A DNA stretch of 45,566 nucleotides from Dehalococcoides mccartyi. Lineage in GTDB: Bacteria > Chloroflexota > Dehalococcoidia > GIF9 > DYGU01. The notes under the pieces were generated by a model that saw only the letters and a list, made by a program, of their open reading frames with translations, had not been told where the DNA came from and made no database searches. The stretch lies in assembly GCA_020724525.1 (NCBI GenBank), contig DYGU01000013.1, positions 1 to 45,566 on the forward strand, written 5' to 3'. Of this stretch, positions 15,984-25,269 are shown in pieces; the stretch's first letter is position 1; every line of letters begins with the position of its first letter. A program made the position numbers and the translations under genes.

Positions 15984-16580
15984 TTAATCTTGCCTCTTAA
16001 ATTTAAATCGCTTAAGGAGCAACCATCCCGAGGGCAAAACTGAAGCTGCCAGAGCAATCTTGAATAAGTCTCCGGGGATAAAGGGGTAAAGCCCCGCTTT
16101 TAGTAACTTCTCCCCGGGAACAAATTGAGCTAACCAGGGCAAGCCGAAAATATAAATAGTAATATTGCCGATAACCATTGCCAGTACGGCTGTCCATAGA
16201 CGACGGTCCCAACCCCTTTCAGCCAGCCAGCCAACAACAAAAGCAGCGGCTACAAAACCAATCAAGTAGCCACCTGTTGGACCAAGCAAACGGGCAATTC
16301 CAGGTGGTCCGCCTAAGGCAAACCAATAAGGAATCGCAGTAGCTCCTATAGCCAGATAACTGAGCTGGCTCAGGGCACCTCGGCAACTCCCTAAAAGGGC
16401 ACCAGCTAACAGGACAGCCAAAGTTTGACCGGTAATGGGTACAGGTCCGATCCAGAAACTTATCTGAGCCAACAGAGCCGTAAGACAGCTAAAACCAACT
16501 ATTAAGGCTGCGTCCCTAAGTAACCCTTTCTTAGGAAAAACAGCGTCCATTAAGGTAACCGATAAAGCTAACTTCTTCAT
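15984..16580 (-). CDS. bioY: BioY-type biotin transporter
   Basis: A 198-residue, six-helix membrane protein of the BioY family, the substrate-binding (S) component for biotin uptake in energy-coupling-factor transporters. Family marks include the PVPITGQTLAVLLAGALLG segment near the first helices, GPTGGYLIGF in the middle and PGDLFKIALA near the end. BioY can work with a shared ECF module encoded elsewhere; no ecfAT lies in the window. The ATG at 16578-16580 is preceded by AAAGGAG. A good promoter and a weak inverted repeat (see separate entries) suggest biotin-responsive control. Confidence 0.93.
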   Translation of the reverse strand: MKKLALSVTLMDAVFPKKGLLRDAALIVGFSCLTALLAQISFWIGPVPITGQTLAVLLAGALLGSCRGALSQLSYLAIGATAIPYWFALGGPPGIARLLGPTGGYLIGFVAAAFVVGWLAERGWDRRLWTAVLAMVIGNITIYIFGLPWLAQFVPGEKLLKAGLYPFIPGDLFKIALAASVLPSGWLLLKRFKFKRQD

Positions 16581-16610
16581 TTGTTTAGTTCACTCCTTTG
16601 CTGTTGACAA
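16581..16610 (-). promoter_or_regulatory. Possible BirA-type operator before bioY
   Basis: Two half-sites, TTGTCAAC (reverse of 16603-16610) and CTAAACAA (reverse of 16581-16588), are 14 nt apart and imperfectly inverted, recalling the biotin-repressor operator. The symmetry is poor, so this is only a suggestion. Confidence 0.2.
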
Positions 16611-16619
16611 ACAGGGTAA

Positions 16620-16649
16620 AGTATATCATTGCTTAGCAAAAATGGTCAA
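16620..16649 (-). promoter_or_regulatory. bioY promoter
   Basis: Reverse strand: TTGACC (16644-16649), 18-nt spacer, TATACT (16620-16625), about 39 nt before the bioY ATG. Confidence 0.5.
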
Positions 16650-16682
16650 GAGTAATCACAGAGGCTTCAACCTTGTTATAAA

Positions 16683-16711
16683 TTGACCAGTAAGATGGGC
16701 TATGCTATGAT
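16683..16711 (+). promoter_or_regulatory. Promoter of uracil-DNA glycosylase gene
   Basis: TTGACC (16683-16688), 17-nt spacer, TATGAT (16706-16711). The ATG at 16720 comes 8 nt later, so the transcript would be leaderless or nearly so. Confidence 0.5.
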
Positions 16712-16719
16712 TGCCATAG

Positions 16720-17316
16720 ATGTCAGCCTTGGATGAACTTTACCGCCAGATTGAACGCTGTCAAAGGTGTGAGTTAGCCAGATACCGGACCCGAGTAGTG
16801 CCCGGAGAAGGCCCAGAAACAGCCAGTCTCCTCTTTATTGGTGAAGCCCCCGGTTGGCACGAAGACCAGCAAGGACGCCCTTTCGTCGGACCAGCCGGAC
16901 AATTTCTGGAAGAACTACTGGCTTCTATCGGTCTGAAGCGGGAACAAGTTTATATTGCTAACGTTATCAAATGTCGACCACTCGGTAATCGAGACCCGTT
17001 GCCCAGCGAGATACAAGCCTGCTCTCAATGGCTTGAGCAGCAAATAGAACTAATTCGACCCAAAATGGTCGTTACCCTGGGACGCTATTCCATGGCAAGA
17101 TATTTTCCGGGAGAGAGTATCAGTAAAATCCATGGCAAAGCTAAAAAGCAGGATAATATCATCTATTATGCTATGTATCATCCGGCAGCCGCTCTTCACC
17201 AGGGCAGCTTGCGTAAAATCATCGAAGAGGATATACATCGAATTCCAGAAATATTAGCTAAAATCGATAAAATACCAGAAGCTAAAGCTGGACCCCAGCA
17301 GTTGACTTTGTTTTAG
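16720..17316 (+). CDS. Family 4 uracil-DNA glycosylase (4Fe-4S)
   Basis: A 198-residue uracil-DNA glycosylase, which excises uracil from DNA to start base-excision repair. The [4Fe-4S] ligands of the thermophile-type family are present: Cys14, Cys17, Cys85 and Cys101. The catalytic GEAPG motif (41-45), the QGRPFVGPAG loop and the C-terminal YHPAAAL motif (153-159) are all visible. Family 4 is typical of anaerobes and thermophiles lacking Ung. RNase J follows after 9 nt and is probably co-transcribed. No Shine-Dalgarno sequence precedes the ATG. Confidence 0.93.
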   Translation: MSALDELYRQIERCQRCELARYRTRVVPGEGPETASLLFIGEAPGWHEDQQGRPFVGPAGQFLEELLASIGLKREQVYIANVIKCRPLGNRDPLPSEIQACSQWLEQQIELIRPKMVVTLGRYSMARYFPGESISKIHGKAKKQDNIIYYAMYHPAAALHQGSLRKIIEEDIHRIPEILAKIDKIPEAKAGPQQLTLF

Positions 17317-17325
17317 ATAAAAGTA

Positions 17326-18984
17326 GTGAATAAGCAAAAACTCAAAGTCATCCCATTAGGCGGCTTAGGCGAAATCGGCAAAAACATGATGCTCCTGGAA
17401 TATGCCAATGATATTATTATCATTGACGCCGGACTTATGTTCCCTGAAGAGGAGATGTTAGGAGTTGACCTGGTCATCCCGGACATAAGTTATCTTTTGG
17501 AAAAACCGGAAAAAGTGCGGGGTATTATTGTTACCCACGGTCACGAAGACCATATTGGCGCTCTACCCTATATACTGCCCCAGCTCAATGTGCCTGTATA
17601 TGCTACAAGACTCACTAACGGACTCATTTCTGTTAAGCTGAGAGAAAAGCGGTTCAAGGAAAAAGCCAAACTTAAAACAGTCCGCCCCGGAAGTAAAATC
17701 ATACTGGGCAATTTCAAGATAGAGTTTTTCTCTGTCTGCCACAGTATTCCTGATTCGGTAGGGCTAATTATCTCCACTCCAGTAGGTACCGCTGTCCACA
17801 GTGGCGATTTTAAGCTTGACTATACTCCTGTCGATGGGAAAGTCATTGACCTATCCCGTCTGGCAGAATTGGGTTCAGCCGGGGTCTTGCTGCTTCTGGC
17901 TGATTCTACCTATATCGAGCTACCAGGGTATACTCCCTCGGAAAAGGTTGTTGGAGAAACTCTGGAACAAATTATGGCACAGGCTCCGGGACGAGTCATT
18001 GTCACCACTTTCTCCACTCTGATTTCCCGTGTCCAGCAGGTTATTGACGCCGCTGTTAAACATCAGCGGCGAGTCTTCATTCTCGGTCGCAGCCTCAGGG
18101 ATACGGTGCGAATAGCTTCAGAATTAGACTATTTAAAAGCCCCCCCAGAAGTTTTGGGACGTCTTGATGAATTACCCCGGCTGCCCCACCACCGAATTGT
18201 CCTGCTCACCACCGGAAGCCAGGGGGAACCGACCTCAGCTTTAGTCCGTATAGCTAATCGTGACCATAGACAGGTCCATATTATCCCCGGAGACACCGTG
18301 ATAATGTCAGCGACTCCTGTGCCCGGTAATGAGGCATTGGTCAACCGGACTATAGACAATCTCTTCCGTCAGGGGGCTCGAGTCATATATGAAAAATTAG
18401 CTCAGGTTCACGTTCACGGACATGGTAGCCAGGAGGAGCTTAAACTTCTGCTTACTTTAGCAAAACCAAAGTTTTTCGTGCCTATTCACGGCGAATACCG
18501 TCACCTTAGCTTGCATGCCGAATTAGCTAAAACTCTGGGTCTGGCTGAAAAAAACGTCTTTATCCTCGAAGACGGTGATATTCTCGAACTCGGAACTGAA
18601 GCCGCCAGGAAGATTGGTAAAATCCCTGTCAGTAATGTTTATGTGGATGGCTTGGTGATTGGCGACCTGGATAGCATCATCCTTCGTGACCGGAAAACAT
18701 TATCTCGGGATGGAATTGTGGTGGTCATTTTTACTATAGACAAAAAAGGTGGGAAACTCATGGGCCGACCCGATATTGTATCCCGAGGTTTTATAAATAC
18801 CAAGGAAGGTGAACTGTTACTGGAAAAAGGGCGAGACTTAATCGTAGCCGCTTTAGACCACAGGGGTAAGCATAGTATAGAATGGGGATCAATTAACACC
18901 AAGGTGAAAGATATTTTGACTAAATTTTTTTATAATGAAACCAGACGCCGCCCCATGATTTTACCCATAACTGTCAGAGTTTAA
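17326..18984 (+). CDS. rnj: Ribonuclease J
   Basis: A 552-residue RNase J, a beta-CASP metallo-beta-lactamase acting in RNA decay and maturation as 5'-3' exonuclease and endonuclease. The zinc-binding motif HGHEDH lies at residues 71-76 (THGHEDHIGALPY). Further marks are the SIPDS and GDFKLDYTP motifs, the beta-CASP region, PIHGEYRHL, and the C-terminal oligomerisation domain ending RRPMILPITVRV. Start GTG 17326 gives MNKQKLKVIPLGGLGEIGKN, the usual N-terminus. Clustering with FtsK is common in Gram-positive-type genomes. Intact. Confidence 0.96.
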   Translation: MNKQKLKVIPLGGLGEIGKNMMLLEYANDIIIIDAGLMFPEEEMLGVDLVIPDISYLLEKPEKVRGIIVTHGHEDHIGALPYILPQLNVPVYATRLTNGLISVKLREKRFKEKAKLKTVRPGSKIILGNFKIEFFSVCHSIPDSVGLIISTPVGTAVHSGDFKLDYTPVDGKVIDLSRLAELGSAGVLLLLADSTYIELPGYTPSEKVVGETLEQIMAQAPGRVIVTTFSTLISRVQQVIDAAVKHQRRVFILGRSLRDTVRIASELDYLKAPPEVLGRLDELPRLPHHRIVLLTTGSQGEPTSALVRIANRDHRQVHIIPGDTVIMSATPVPGNEALVNRTIDNLFRQGARVIYEKLAQVHVHGHGSQEELKLLLTLAKPKFFVPIHGEYRHLSLHAELAKTLGLAEKNVFILEDGDILELGTEAARKIGKIPVSNVYVDGLVIGDLDSIILRDRKTLSRDGIVVVIFTIDKKGGKLMGRPDIVSRGFINTKEGELLLEKGRDLIVAALDHRGKHSIEWGSINTKVKDILTKFFYNETRRRPMILPITVRV

Positions 18985-18992
18985 GCTCAACC

Positions 18993-21071
18993 TTGCCTAA
19001 TAGAAAGAAAGCGCAACAACCTTACCATAAAGCAAAAAGGCATCGCTTTTTTGGCAGTGTTGCCTTTGCCTTATTGTGGCGATTTTTGTTACTGGTCAGC
19101 ATCGTTGCGCTACTCTACTGGCTGACACCTTACCTCATTAAGCTGGGAGTTAATATCTGGCACAGTCTTCTGGAACTATTTGGAGCCGGATTGGTCTTAA
19201 TCGCCTTAGCTCTGGGGACCTTTGTCTGGGTAATCTGGCGGCAACAACTTTACTTCTTGCTAAAGAACTGGAACCGGTGCCTTGGCGCTATTGCTTTAGC
19301 CTTAGCCCTGTGGGGAGTGTTTGCCTTCTTTAACCCGGGTGAAGGCATCTTAAGTCAAGTCACCTTAGGTGGTAACCTTGGTAAGAAACTGATTGGAAGC
19401 CCTGGCATTGTTGGCGGGCTAAGAATAACTGGGCTTGTTCTTTTGGGCATCCTATTCATAGCGCCCCGATGGAGCTGGCAAGCAATTGTCACTCTTTACC
19501 GAGCTACAGCCAAAGCTAAAGCTAAACAACCTACCATCATAAAGAAAGTCGAAGTTAAAGAAGAAGCGGCTATACCAACTGAAGCGCCAGAGCCGGAATT
19601 ACCTCTTAAACCAGAAAAATTACCGGTATTCACCGCTGGGGGGTGGCAATTACCACCAATTGATATCCTTGATAAAGCCACCGAAATAGAACTTAGCCAG
19701 TCGGATATCGAGAAGCGGGCACGCTTAATAGAAGAAGCTTTAAGTAGCTATGGAGTAGAGGCTAAAGTAGTCCAGATAAACATCGGTCCTACTGTAACCC
19801 AGTTTGGTGTTGAGCCCGGCTGGGACCGAAAGTACAAGGAAATCAGGGAAAGGGACAAAGATGGCAATATTAAAGTCCGCCTTCAAGAAGTATCAAAGAC
19901 CAGGGTCAAGGTAGAACGCATTAACTCTCTGGCTAATGACCTGGCTTTAGCTTTAGCTGCTCCCACTATCAGAATTGAAGCCCCAGTGCCCGGAAAGTCA
20001 GTGGTAGGGATTGAAGTCCCCAATACCACTTTTGGACTGGTCAACCTCCGTAGTGTTATTGAAACAGCCGCTTTCCAGAAAGTTAAAGCCAGATCAAAGC
20101 TGGCTCTTGCCTTGGGCAAAGGTGCCGGAGGGGAGAGTGTAGTTGCTGACCTGACCAAAATGCCTCATCTTCTCATCGCTGGCGCTACTGGTAGTGGCAA
20201 AACAGTTTGTCTCAACTCCGTCATCTGCTGTTTACTTTTCCATAATACCCCTCATGATATAAAGTTCATTATGCTTGACCCCAAACGCGTTGAGTTAGTC
20301 ATTTATAGCAGTATTCCCCATTTAGTCTCCCCGGTAGTTGTTGATACCGATAAAGCCATAAAAGCCCTGCGCTGGCTCAATCAGGAGATGGATAACCGCT
20401 ACCTGAAATTTGCCAAGGAGGGGGCTCGCAATATTGAAAGCTATAATAAGGATAAACACCCCGGCGAAGGAATGCCTTACTTAGTGCTGATTATTGATGA
20501 ACTGGCTGACTTGATGATGGCAGCTTTTGACGAAGTAGAACACATCTTATGCCGTTTAGCCCAATTAGCTCGGGCTACTGGTATTCATCTGGTTGTAGCT
20601 ACTCAACGACCCTCGGTAGATATAGTCACCGGACTAATTAAAGCTAATTTCCCCACTCGGATCAGTTTTGCCGTTACTTCCCAGGTAGACTCCCGTACTA
20701 TCCTTGATACCACTGGGGCTGAGAAACTTCTGGGGAGAGGCGATATGCTTTATATGCCTACCGAAGCCACCAAACCAAAACGTCTCCAGGGTACTTTGGT
20801 CACTGACCGTGAGATTCAAAGTTTAGTCTACTTCTGGGCTAATCAGCAAAGAATAGGGATAACCCCGATTAGATTTGAGGAAGTAGCCGAAACCCCCTAC
20901 TCTGCCATCCAGAAAGCCCCAGACCCCTTGTTAGAGGAGGCTCGGCGTCTGGCGCAGGAACATAAGCATATTTCTACTTCTTTCCTCCAAAGGCGTCTCC
21001 GTATTGGCTATCCCCGCGCCGCCCGACTTATGGAAATGCTGGAGCAAGGAGAAGGTAAAAAAACCTATTGA
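18993..21071 (+). CDS. ftsK: FtsK/SpoIIIE-type DNA translocase
   Basis: A 692-residue DNA translocase that pumps chromosomal DNA through the closing septum. It has four N-terminal membrane helices (about 27-47, 62-82, 95-113, 143-158), an Ala/Lys/Pro linker (about 172-215), and the RecA-like motor with Walker A GATGSGKT (397-404) and Walker B LVLIIDELADL. The C-terminal winged-helix gamma domain (ARRLAQEHKHISTSFLQRRL onward) reads KOPS/SRS polarity signals. The linker is short compared with E. coli FtsK. Start is TTG 18993, 8 nt after the RNase J stop, with a purine run in the RNase J tail rather than a clear ribosome site. Confidence 0.94.
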   Translation: MPNRKKAQQPYHKAKRHRFFGSVAFALLWRFLLLVSIVALLYWLTPYLIKLGVNIWHSLLELFGAGLVLIALALGTFVWVIWRQQLYFLLKNWNRCLGAIALALALWGVFAFFNPGEGILSQVTLGGNLGKKLIGSPGIVGGLRITGLVLLGILFIAPRWSWQAIVTLYRATAKAKAKQPTIIKKVEVKEEAAIPTEAPEPELPLKPEKLPVFTAGGWQLPPIDILDKATEIELSQSDIEKRARLIEEALSSYGVEAKVVQINIGPTVTQFGVEPGWDRKYKEIRERDKDGNIKVRLQEVSKTRVKVERINSLANDLALALAAPTIRIEAPVPGKSVVGIEVPNTTFGLVNLRSVIETAAFQKVKARSKLALALGKGAGGESVVADLTKMPHLLIAGATGSGKTVCLNSVICCLLFHNTPHDIKFIMLDPKRVELVIYSSIPHLVSPVVVDTDKAIKALRWLNQEMDNRYLKFAKEGARNIESYNKDKHPGEGMPYLVLIIDELADLMMAAFDEVEHILCRLAQLARATGIHLVVATQRPSVDIVTGLIKANFPTRISFAVTSQVDSRTILDTTGAEKLLGRGDMLYMPTEATKPKRLQGTLVTDREIQSLVYFWANQQRIGITPIRFEEVAETPYSAIQKAPDPLLEEARRLAQEHKHISTSFLQRRLRIGYPRAARLMEMLEQGEGKKTY

Positions 21072-21102
21072 GGTTAACACGATTCTGAACAAATACGTCA
21101 AG

Positions 21103-23097
21103 TTACCTGGGTCTAACCAGGGGTGACATAAGCTCTTCGTCTTTTCTCAATTCAATGATACGGTCACGGAGCAAAGCCGCTTTTTCAAACTCCAGATTTT
21201 TAGCCGCTTTTTTCATCTGAGACTCTAGCTCTTTAATCAGCCTGGCAACCTCTTCCTTAGAAATAGGCACTGGCATATAAGGTGCCCGAGCCTCAGCTAC
21301 TACCTTGATCCTCTCTGTAATATCCCTGATAGCCTTCTTTATCCCCTGGGGAGTGATGTCGTGTTCCTTATTGTAAGCCTCTTGAATTCGTCGCCGCCGG
21401 TAGGTCTCATCAATAGCTTCACGCATAGCTGTAGTCACACTGTCAGCATACATAATGACATGTCCATCTATGTGTCGAGCCGCTCGCCCCATGGTCTGGA
21501 TCAAGGCTTCTTTTGACCTCAGATAGCCTTCTTTATCAGCATCCAGGATAGCTACCAGGCTTACCTCAGGCAGGTCCAGTCCCTCTCGGAGCAGGTTTAT
21601 GCCCACAACAACATCGTAGACGCCTAAACGCAGGTCGCGCAAAATTTCCACCCGCTCCAGAGTCTCAATTTCAGAGTGGAGGTAATGGGTTTTTATTTCC
21701 ATTTCTCGGAGATAATCAGCAAGCTCTTCCGCCATCCGTTTAGTTAGAGTTGTTACCAGACAGCGCTCCCCCCTCTCGACACGGCTCTTTATCTGATAAA
21801 TGAGGTCATCAATCTGCCCCTTAGTCGGCTTGACTTCAATAGTCGGCTCTAAAAGTCCGGTGGGACGAATTAATTGCTCAACTATTTTCTGACTGTGTTC
21901 ATACTCATAAGCTGCCGGTGTCGCTGAAACATAAATAACCTGATTAATATGCCTCTCAAATTCCTCAAAGTTCAAAGGACGGTTGTCCAGAGCTGAAGGC
22001 AAGCGAAAACCATAATCCACCAGGGTCTGCTTGCGAGAAATATCGCCGTGGTGCATACCCCGTATCTGGGGGAGGGTCATGTGGGACTCATCGATAAAGA
22101 GCAGGAAGTCGTCAGGGAAATAGTCCAGTAGAGTCCAGGGAGGGCTTCCCGGTGCTCGTCTCTGGAGGTGCCGCGAATAGTTTTCCACACCGGTGCAATA
22201 GCCCACTTCCCGGAGCATCTCAATATCATAATTAGTCCGGGCTTCCAGCCGTGCTGCTTCAAGGAGTTTACCCTGACTTCTCAATTCCTTTAGTCTCTCG
22301 GCTAACTCAGCTTTAATATCTTCAATAGCTGCCATCAACTTATCGTAAGAAGTAACGAAATGCTTTGCCGGGTAAATATCTACTTCTTCCCGTTCGGCTA
22401 ATAATTCACCGGTAAGGGGGTCAACTTCCACAATCCGCTCCACATCATCCCCCCAGAACTCAATCCTCAAAGCTATTTCTTCGTAAGATGGCTGAATCTC
22501 TAAAGTATCACCTCGGATCCGGAACTTACCTCTGGTAAAATCAAAGTCATTTCTCTCATATTGCATATCCACCAACCGGCGCAACAGTTTATCCCGATTG
22601 CATCTCTCCCCCTTTTTCACCGTTACCACAAAACTATGGTATTCTTCTGGAGAACCTAAACTGTAAATGCAGGACACTGAAGCTACAATAATTACGCCTC
22701 GTCGCTCAAAAAGAGCCCGGGTTGCCGCATGTCTCAGCTTGTCAATCTCCTCATTTATGTCAGTCTCTTTCTCAATATAAGTGTCCGTCTGAGGGACATA
22801 AGCTTCAGGCTGATAATAATCATAATAGCTAACGAAGTATTCCACAGCGTTATCCGGGAAGAACTCTTTGAATTCAGTGCATAGCTGAGCGGCTAAAGTC
22901 TTATTATGACAAATGACCAGAGTCGGTTTCTGCACCCTTTCAATAACATTAGCCATGGTGAAAGTCTTACCGCTACCAGTTACCCCCAGCAGCGTCTGCT
23001 TTCGGTATCCCTTGTTGACACCCTCCACCAGCTTCTCCACAGCTTGGGGCTGGTCACCGGTAGGTTGAAAATCAGAGACAATCCTAAACTCAGGCAT
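21103..23097 (-). CDS. uvrB: Excinuclease ABC subunit B
   Basis: UvrB, the damage-verifying helicase-like core of nucleotide excision repair. 664 residues, full length. Walker A GVTGSGKT (38-45), the beta-hairpin that clamps DNA ([12 protein letters not shown], near residue 95), the DE-x-H box [11 protein letters not shown], the HELICc motif GRAARHIDG, and a C-terminal UVR domain (about 627-662) for UvrC binding. Its ATG is overlapped by the stop codon of a 48-residue membrane protein gene, so both are coupled. uvrA and uvrC are not in the window. Confidence 0.97.
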   Translation of the reverse strand: MPEFRIVSDFQPTGDQPQAVEKLVEGVNKGYRKQTLLGVTGSGKTFTMANVIERVQKPTLVICHNKTLAAQLCTEFKEFFPDNAVEYFVSYYDYYQPEAYVPQTDTYIEKETDINEEIDKLRHAATRALFERRGVIIVASVSCIYSLGSPEEYHSFVVTVKKGERCNRDKLLRRLVDMQYERNDFDFTRGKFRIRGDTLEIQPSYEEIALRIEFWGDDVERIVEVDPLTGELLAEREEVDIYPAKHFVTSYDKLMAAIEDIKAELAERLKELRSQGKLLEAARLEARTNYDIEMLREVGYCTGVENYSRHLQRRAPGSPPWTLLDYFPDDFLLFIDESHMTLPQIRGMHHGDISRKQTLVDYGFRLPSALDNRPLNFEEFERHINQVIYVSATPAAYEYEHSQKIVEQLIRPTGLLEPTIEVKPTKGQIDDLIYQIKSRVERGERCLVTTLTKRMAEELADYLREMEIKTHYLHSEIETLERVEILRDLRLGVYDVVVGINLLREGLDLPEVSLVAILDADKEGYLRSKEALIQTMGRAARHIDGHVIMYADSVTTAMREAIDETYRRRRIQEAYNKEHDITPQGIKKAIRDITERIKVVAEARAPYMPVPISKEEVARLIKELESQMKKAAKNLEFEKAALLRDRIIELRKDEELMSPLVRPR

Positions 23098-23236
23098 CCG
23101 CCTCCTTAGCTAAAGCAAACAGTAACTTCTTCTCCAAGTCCTCAATTGCTGGAACTTCTACCCTTCTGGGTTTGAGAAGCAATACAACAATTAGTGCCAA
23201 CAAAGCCAAAATCACAATGAATAGGTATATTTCCAT
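23090..23236 (-). CDS. 48-residue single-pass membrane protein overlapping uvrB
   Basis: ATG 23234-23236 opens a 48-codon frame: an N-terminal membrane helix ([20 protein letters not shown]), a basic stop-transfer (KPRR), then a short acidic and amphipathic tail ([17 protein letters not shown]). AGGAG lies 7 nt before the ATG, a much better site than most in this window, and its TGA overlaps the uvrB start by 8 nt. That arrangement supports a real, translationally coupled gene. I do not know the family. The protein would sit in the inner membrane with its tail in the cytoplasm. Confidence 0.65.
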   Translation of the reverse strand: MEIYLFIVILALLALIVVLLLKPRRVEVPAIEDLEKKLLFALAKEADA

Positions 23237-23269
23237 ATTAAACTCCTAAAAACGCACGAACGCAATTTC

Positions 23270-23333
23270 TTACTTCCTGACCCGCTGCTGCAGTGCTAAC
23301 TTAACTTATCCTCAAGGCTTAGCTTTAGACACG
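23270..23333 (-). pseudogene. Relic of the ruvA 3' end
   Basis: About 60 bases align with the end of the intact ruvA (24155-24214): both read, on the reverse strand, a LED(K)VKLALQQ-like segment ending in RK and TAA. Roughly three quarters of positions match by eye, with one missing base near GAGGATAAG. The relic and the intact end flank the protease/HicB cassette as imperfect direct repeats. Confidence 0.6.
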
Positions 23334-23373
23334 GAGACAGAACCTGTGTCAGGCAAATTCAACTTAAGAATAT

Positions 23374-23586
23374 TCACTGAATGATTATATATTCAGAAAA
23401 AGATTGCGACTCTGGAACAGGCAAGTTGTCTTCCACCAACCCTCGCAAGTGCATCTCAATTGCCTCATACATATTTTGTTCAGCTTCTTCTCGAGTATCA
23501 CCTGTGGCTACGCAACCGGGCAAGTCGGGTGAATATGCTGAATAATTCCCGTTAGCCTTTTCAATAACAACGAGAAATCGATACAT
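23374..23586 (-). CDS. HicB-like antitoxin domain protein (orphan)
   Basis: A 70-residue HicB-type protein: YRFLVVIEKANGNYSAYSPD, then LPGCVATGDTREEAEQNM and a helix EAIEMHLRGLVED. The pattern of strand, D-LPGC, GDT-EEA and amphipathic helix defines the partially degraded RNase H fold of HicB. I choose ATG 23584-23586 because AAAGGAGGAG lies just upstream; a longer frame begins at a TTG (23631) overlapping the protease gene. No HicA gene is adjacent, unlike the pair at 28165-28612, so its partner is missing or unrelated. It is downstream of and probably co-transcribed with the aspartic protease gene. Confidence 0.8.
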   Translation of the reverse strand: MYRFLVVIEKANGNYSAYSPDLPGCVATGDTREEAEQNMYEAIEMHLRGLVEDNLPVPESQSFSEYIIIQ

Positions 23587-23627
23587 GTCTACTTCTCCTC
23601 CTTTAATTTCGCCTGTTTCAAAATACT

Positions 23628-24023
23628 TCAAAGCTCTGTTAGCTCTCCTTTCCGGAGACGGTAATAATCAACCTGGGGTGGGATGGTACTTTCGTTGATA
23701 ATTGTCCCCCAGTCTTCAAGAATAACCGCTCCAAAGAGGACATCTATCCTTTTGCCATTTTCCTCTCCTAAATCCCTAACAGGGTAAAGAACTTGAGCAA
23801 ATTGATATGCTCTTCCTTCACTGTCCTTAATGATGCCGGGAACAACTCTCCCCTCCTTCACTCTAAAGGTCTTGCCTCCCAGTCCTACTTCAAACGGTTG
23901 GACCGGGAACAATGGAAGCCTCTTTGCTAATTCAGACCTGATATAAGACCTCCAAGCACCTGTATCCAGGGCGGCACACAACTTCTTGCCTTTTATTTCT
24001 ACCTCAACTAAAGGCCTCGCCAT
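23628..24023 (-). CDS. Retropepsin-like clan AA aspartic protease
   Basis: A 131-residue soluble protein. VEVEIKGKKLCAALDTGA carries the single Asp20-Thr21-Gly22-Ala23 active-site motif of retropepsin-like proteases, which work as dimers. It is followed by a VGLGGKTFRVKEG strand pair and a GKRIDVLFGAVILEDWG C-terminal part, matching the small bacterial 'clan AA' group. Substrates of this group are unknown. ATG 24021-24023 is preceded by AAGGAA. It sits with an orphan HicB in a small cassette between ruvA and uvrB. Confidence 0.8.
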   Translation of the reverse strand: MARPLVEVEIKGKKLCAALDTGAWRSYIRSELAKRLPLFPVQPFEVGLGGKTFRVKEGRVVPGIIKDSEGRAYQFAQVLYPVRDLGEENGKRIDVLFGAVILEDWGTIINESTIPPQVDYYRLRKGELTEL

Positions 24024-24154
24024 GGATATCCTTCCTTTCCCTTTTAGTTTTTAAGTTGCTAATTTAATCTCTCTTTTATACTACTACCTAAAATTATAGG
24101 AGTCAACGGAATGCTGTATTTGTGACCGTTAGTGGCATTCAGGCGCCCCGTTTT

Positions 24155-24739
24155 TTACTTCCTGCCTAGCTGCTGCAGCGCCAGCTTGACTTTGTCCTCC
24201 AGACTTAACTCTGAGGACTGGGGCAGTGCTGAGACAGCCTGGGTAGCTTCTTTGAGTGAGTAGCCGAGACTGATAAGAGCCGCTACAATATCGGCACTTT
24301 CTGCTGCCAATGGTAAAGCTGCTACCCTCTTCCACCCCTTCTCCAGCTTACCTTTTAGCTCAAGGACAAGGCGACTGGCTATCTTCTTACCAATGCCAGG
24401 CACCTGACTGAGAATGTCAACACTGCCGTTAACAATCGCCAGAGCCAGTTGCTCTGGAGTTAAAGAGGAGAGTAAGGATAAAGCTGCTTTGGGACCAACC
24501 CCCGATACAGAAATAAGGTTTTGAAACAGTCCTAACTCTTCCGCCGAGGCAAAACCATAAAGGGTGACATTGTCTTCTCTTAAATAGAGATGGGTCTGGA
24601 GATAAACTTTATCTCCCACACTACCTAACTGCTCTAAAGTAGAACCAGGAATATGAACTCGCAGACTAACCGAACCGACCTTTATCACGGCTGAGTCCAA
24701 TTCCCGCCGCTCCAGAGTTCCTTCCATAGCTACTATCAT
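24155..24739 (-). CDS. ruvA: Holliday junction branch migration protein RuvA
   Basis: A 194-residue RuvA, which binds Holliday junctions as tetramers and loads the RuvB motor. Three regions are seen: the N-terminal OB fold (MIVAMEGTLERRE onward), two helix-hairpin-helix motifs (SVSGVGPKAALSLLS and SQVPGIGKKIASRLVLELKG), and the C-terminal RuvB-binding domain (IVAALISLGYSLKEATQAV). It overlaps ruvC by 4 nt. ruvB is not found nearby. Its 3' end has a diverged copy at 23270-23333. Confidence 0.96.
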   Translation of the reverse strand: MIVAMEGTLERRELDSAVIKVGSVSLRVHIPGSTLEQLGSVGDKVYLQTHLYLREDNVTLYGFASAEELGLFQNLISVSGVGPKAALSLLSSLTPEQLALAIVNGSVDILSQVPGIGKKIASRLVLELKGKLEKGWKRVAALPLAAESADIVAALISLGYSLKEATQAVSALPQSSELSLEDKVKLALQQLGRK

Positions 24740-25242
24740 CTTACTTCCTTATTTTTAGTCAGCAGTCGGTTGAGACGAGTCTTACGCAGGTGGCAGATAG
24801 CTATAGCTAAAGCGTCAGCAGCATCACCGGGATAGGGAAATTGAGCTAAACCGAGCTGAATTTTAACCATTTCCTGCACCTGCTCCTTGCTGCTATTACC
24901 ATAGTTAGTTACTTGCTGCTTTACCTGGGCTGGAGAATAGCAACTAACAGGCAGTTCCCGGTTAGCAGCAGCTAAGATGGCTATAGCTTGTGCCCTGCCT
25001 ACAGTTAAAGCTGTCCGAGCATTCTGAGCCACAAAAGGTTCCTCCACCGCCATCTCATCCGGCTGATAACGGTCTATAAGCTGGTTCAGAGAATGATAGA
25101 GGGAACCTAACCTTTTTTCTACTGAAACTCGTGCTGGGACAGTCAACACCCCGCAGTCAACCAGTGTCATCCCCTCTTCCCCCTCATCTACCACACCATA
25201 GCCGAGGATAACGGTGCCTGGGTCTACACCAAGAACACGCAT
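24736..25242 (-). CDS. ruvC: Holliday junction resolvase RuvC
   Basis: A 168-residue RuvC endonuclease that cuts Holliday junctions symmetrically. The four catalytic acids are visible: Asp7 (GVDPGT), Glu67 (AVEEPF), Asp140 and Asp143 (GDAADALAIA). The conserved TALTVGRAQAIAI helix is also present. It lies 27 nt after yebC and overlaps ruvA, forming a yebC-ruvC-ruvA operon that is widespread in bacteria. Confidence 0.96.
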   Translation of the reverse strand: MRVLGVDPGTVILGYGVVDEGEEGMTLVDCGVLTVPARVSVEKRLGSLYHSLNQLIDRYQPDEMAVEEPFVAQNARTALTVGRAQAIAILAAANRELPVSCYSPAQVKQQVTNYGNSSKEQVQEMVKIQLGLAQFPYPGDAADALAIAICHLRKTRLNRLLTKNKEVR

Positions 25243-25269
25243 AAGTAAATAGTCCCAAAAACCTGGATG

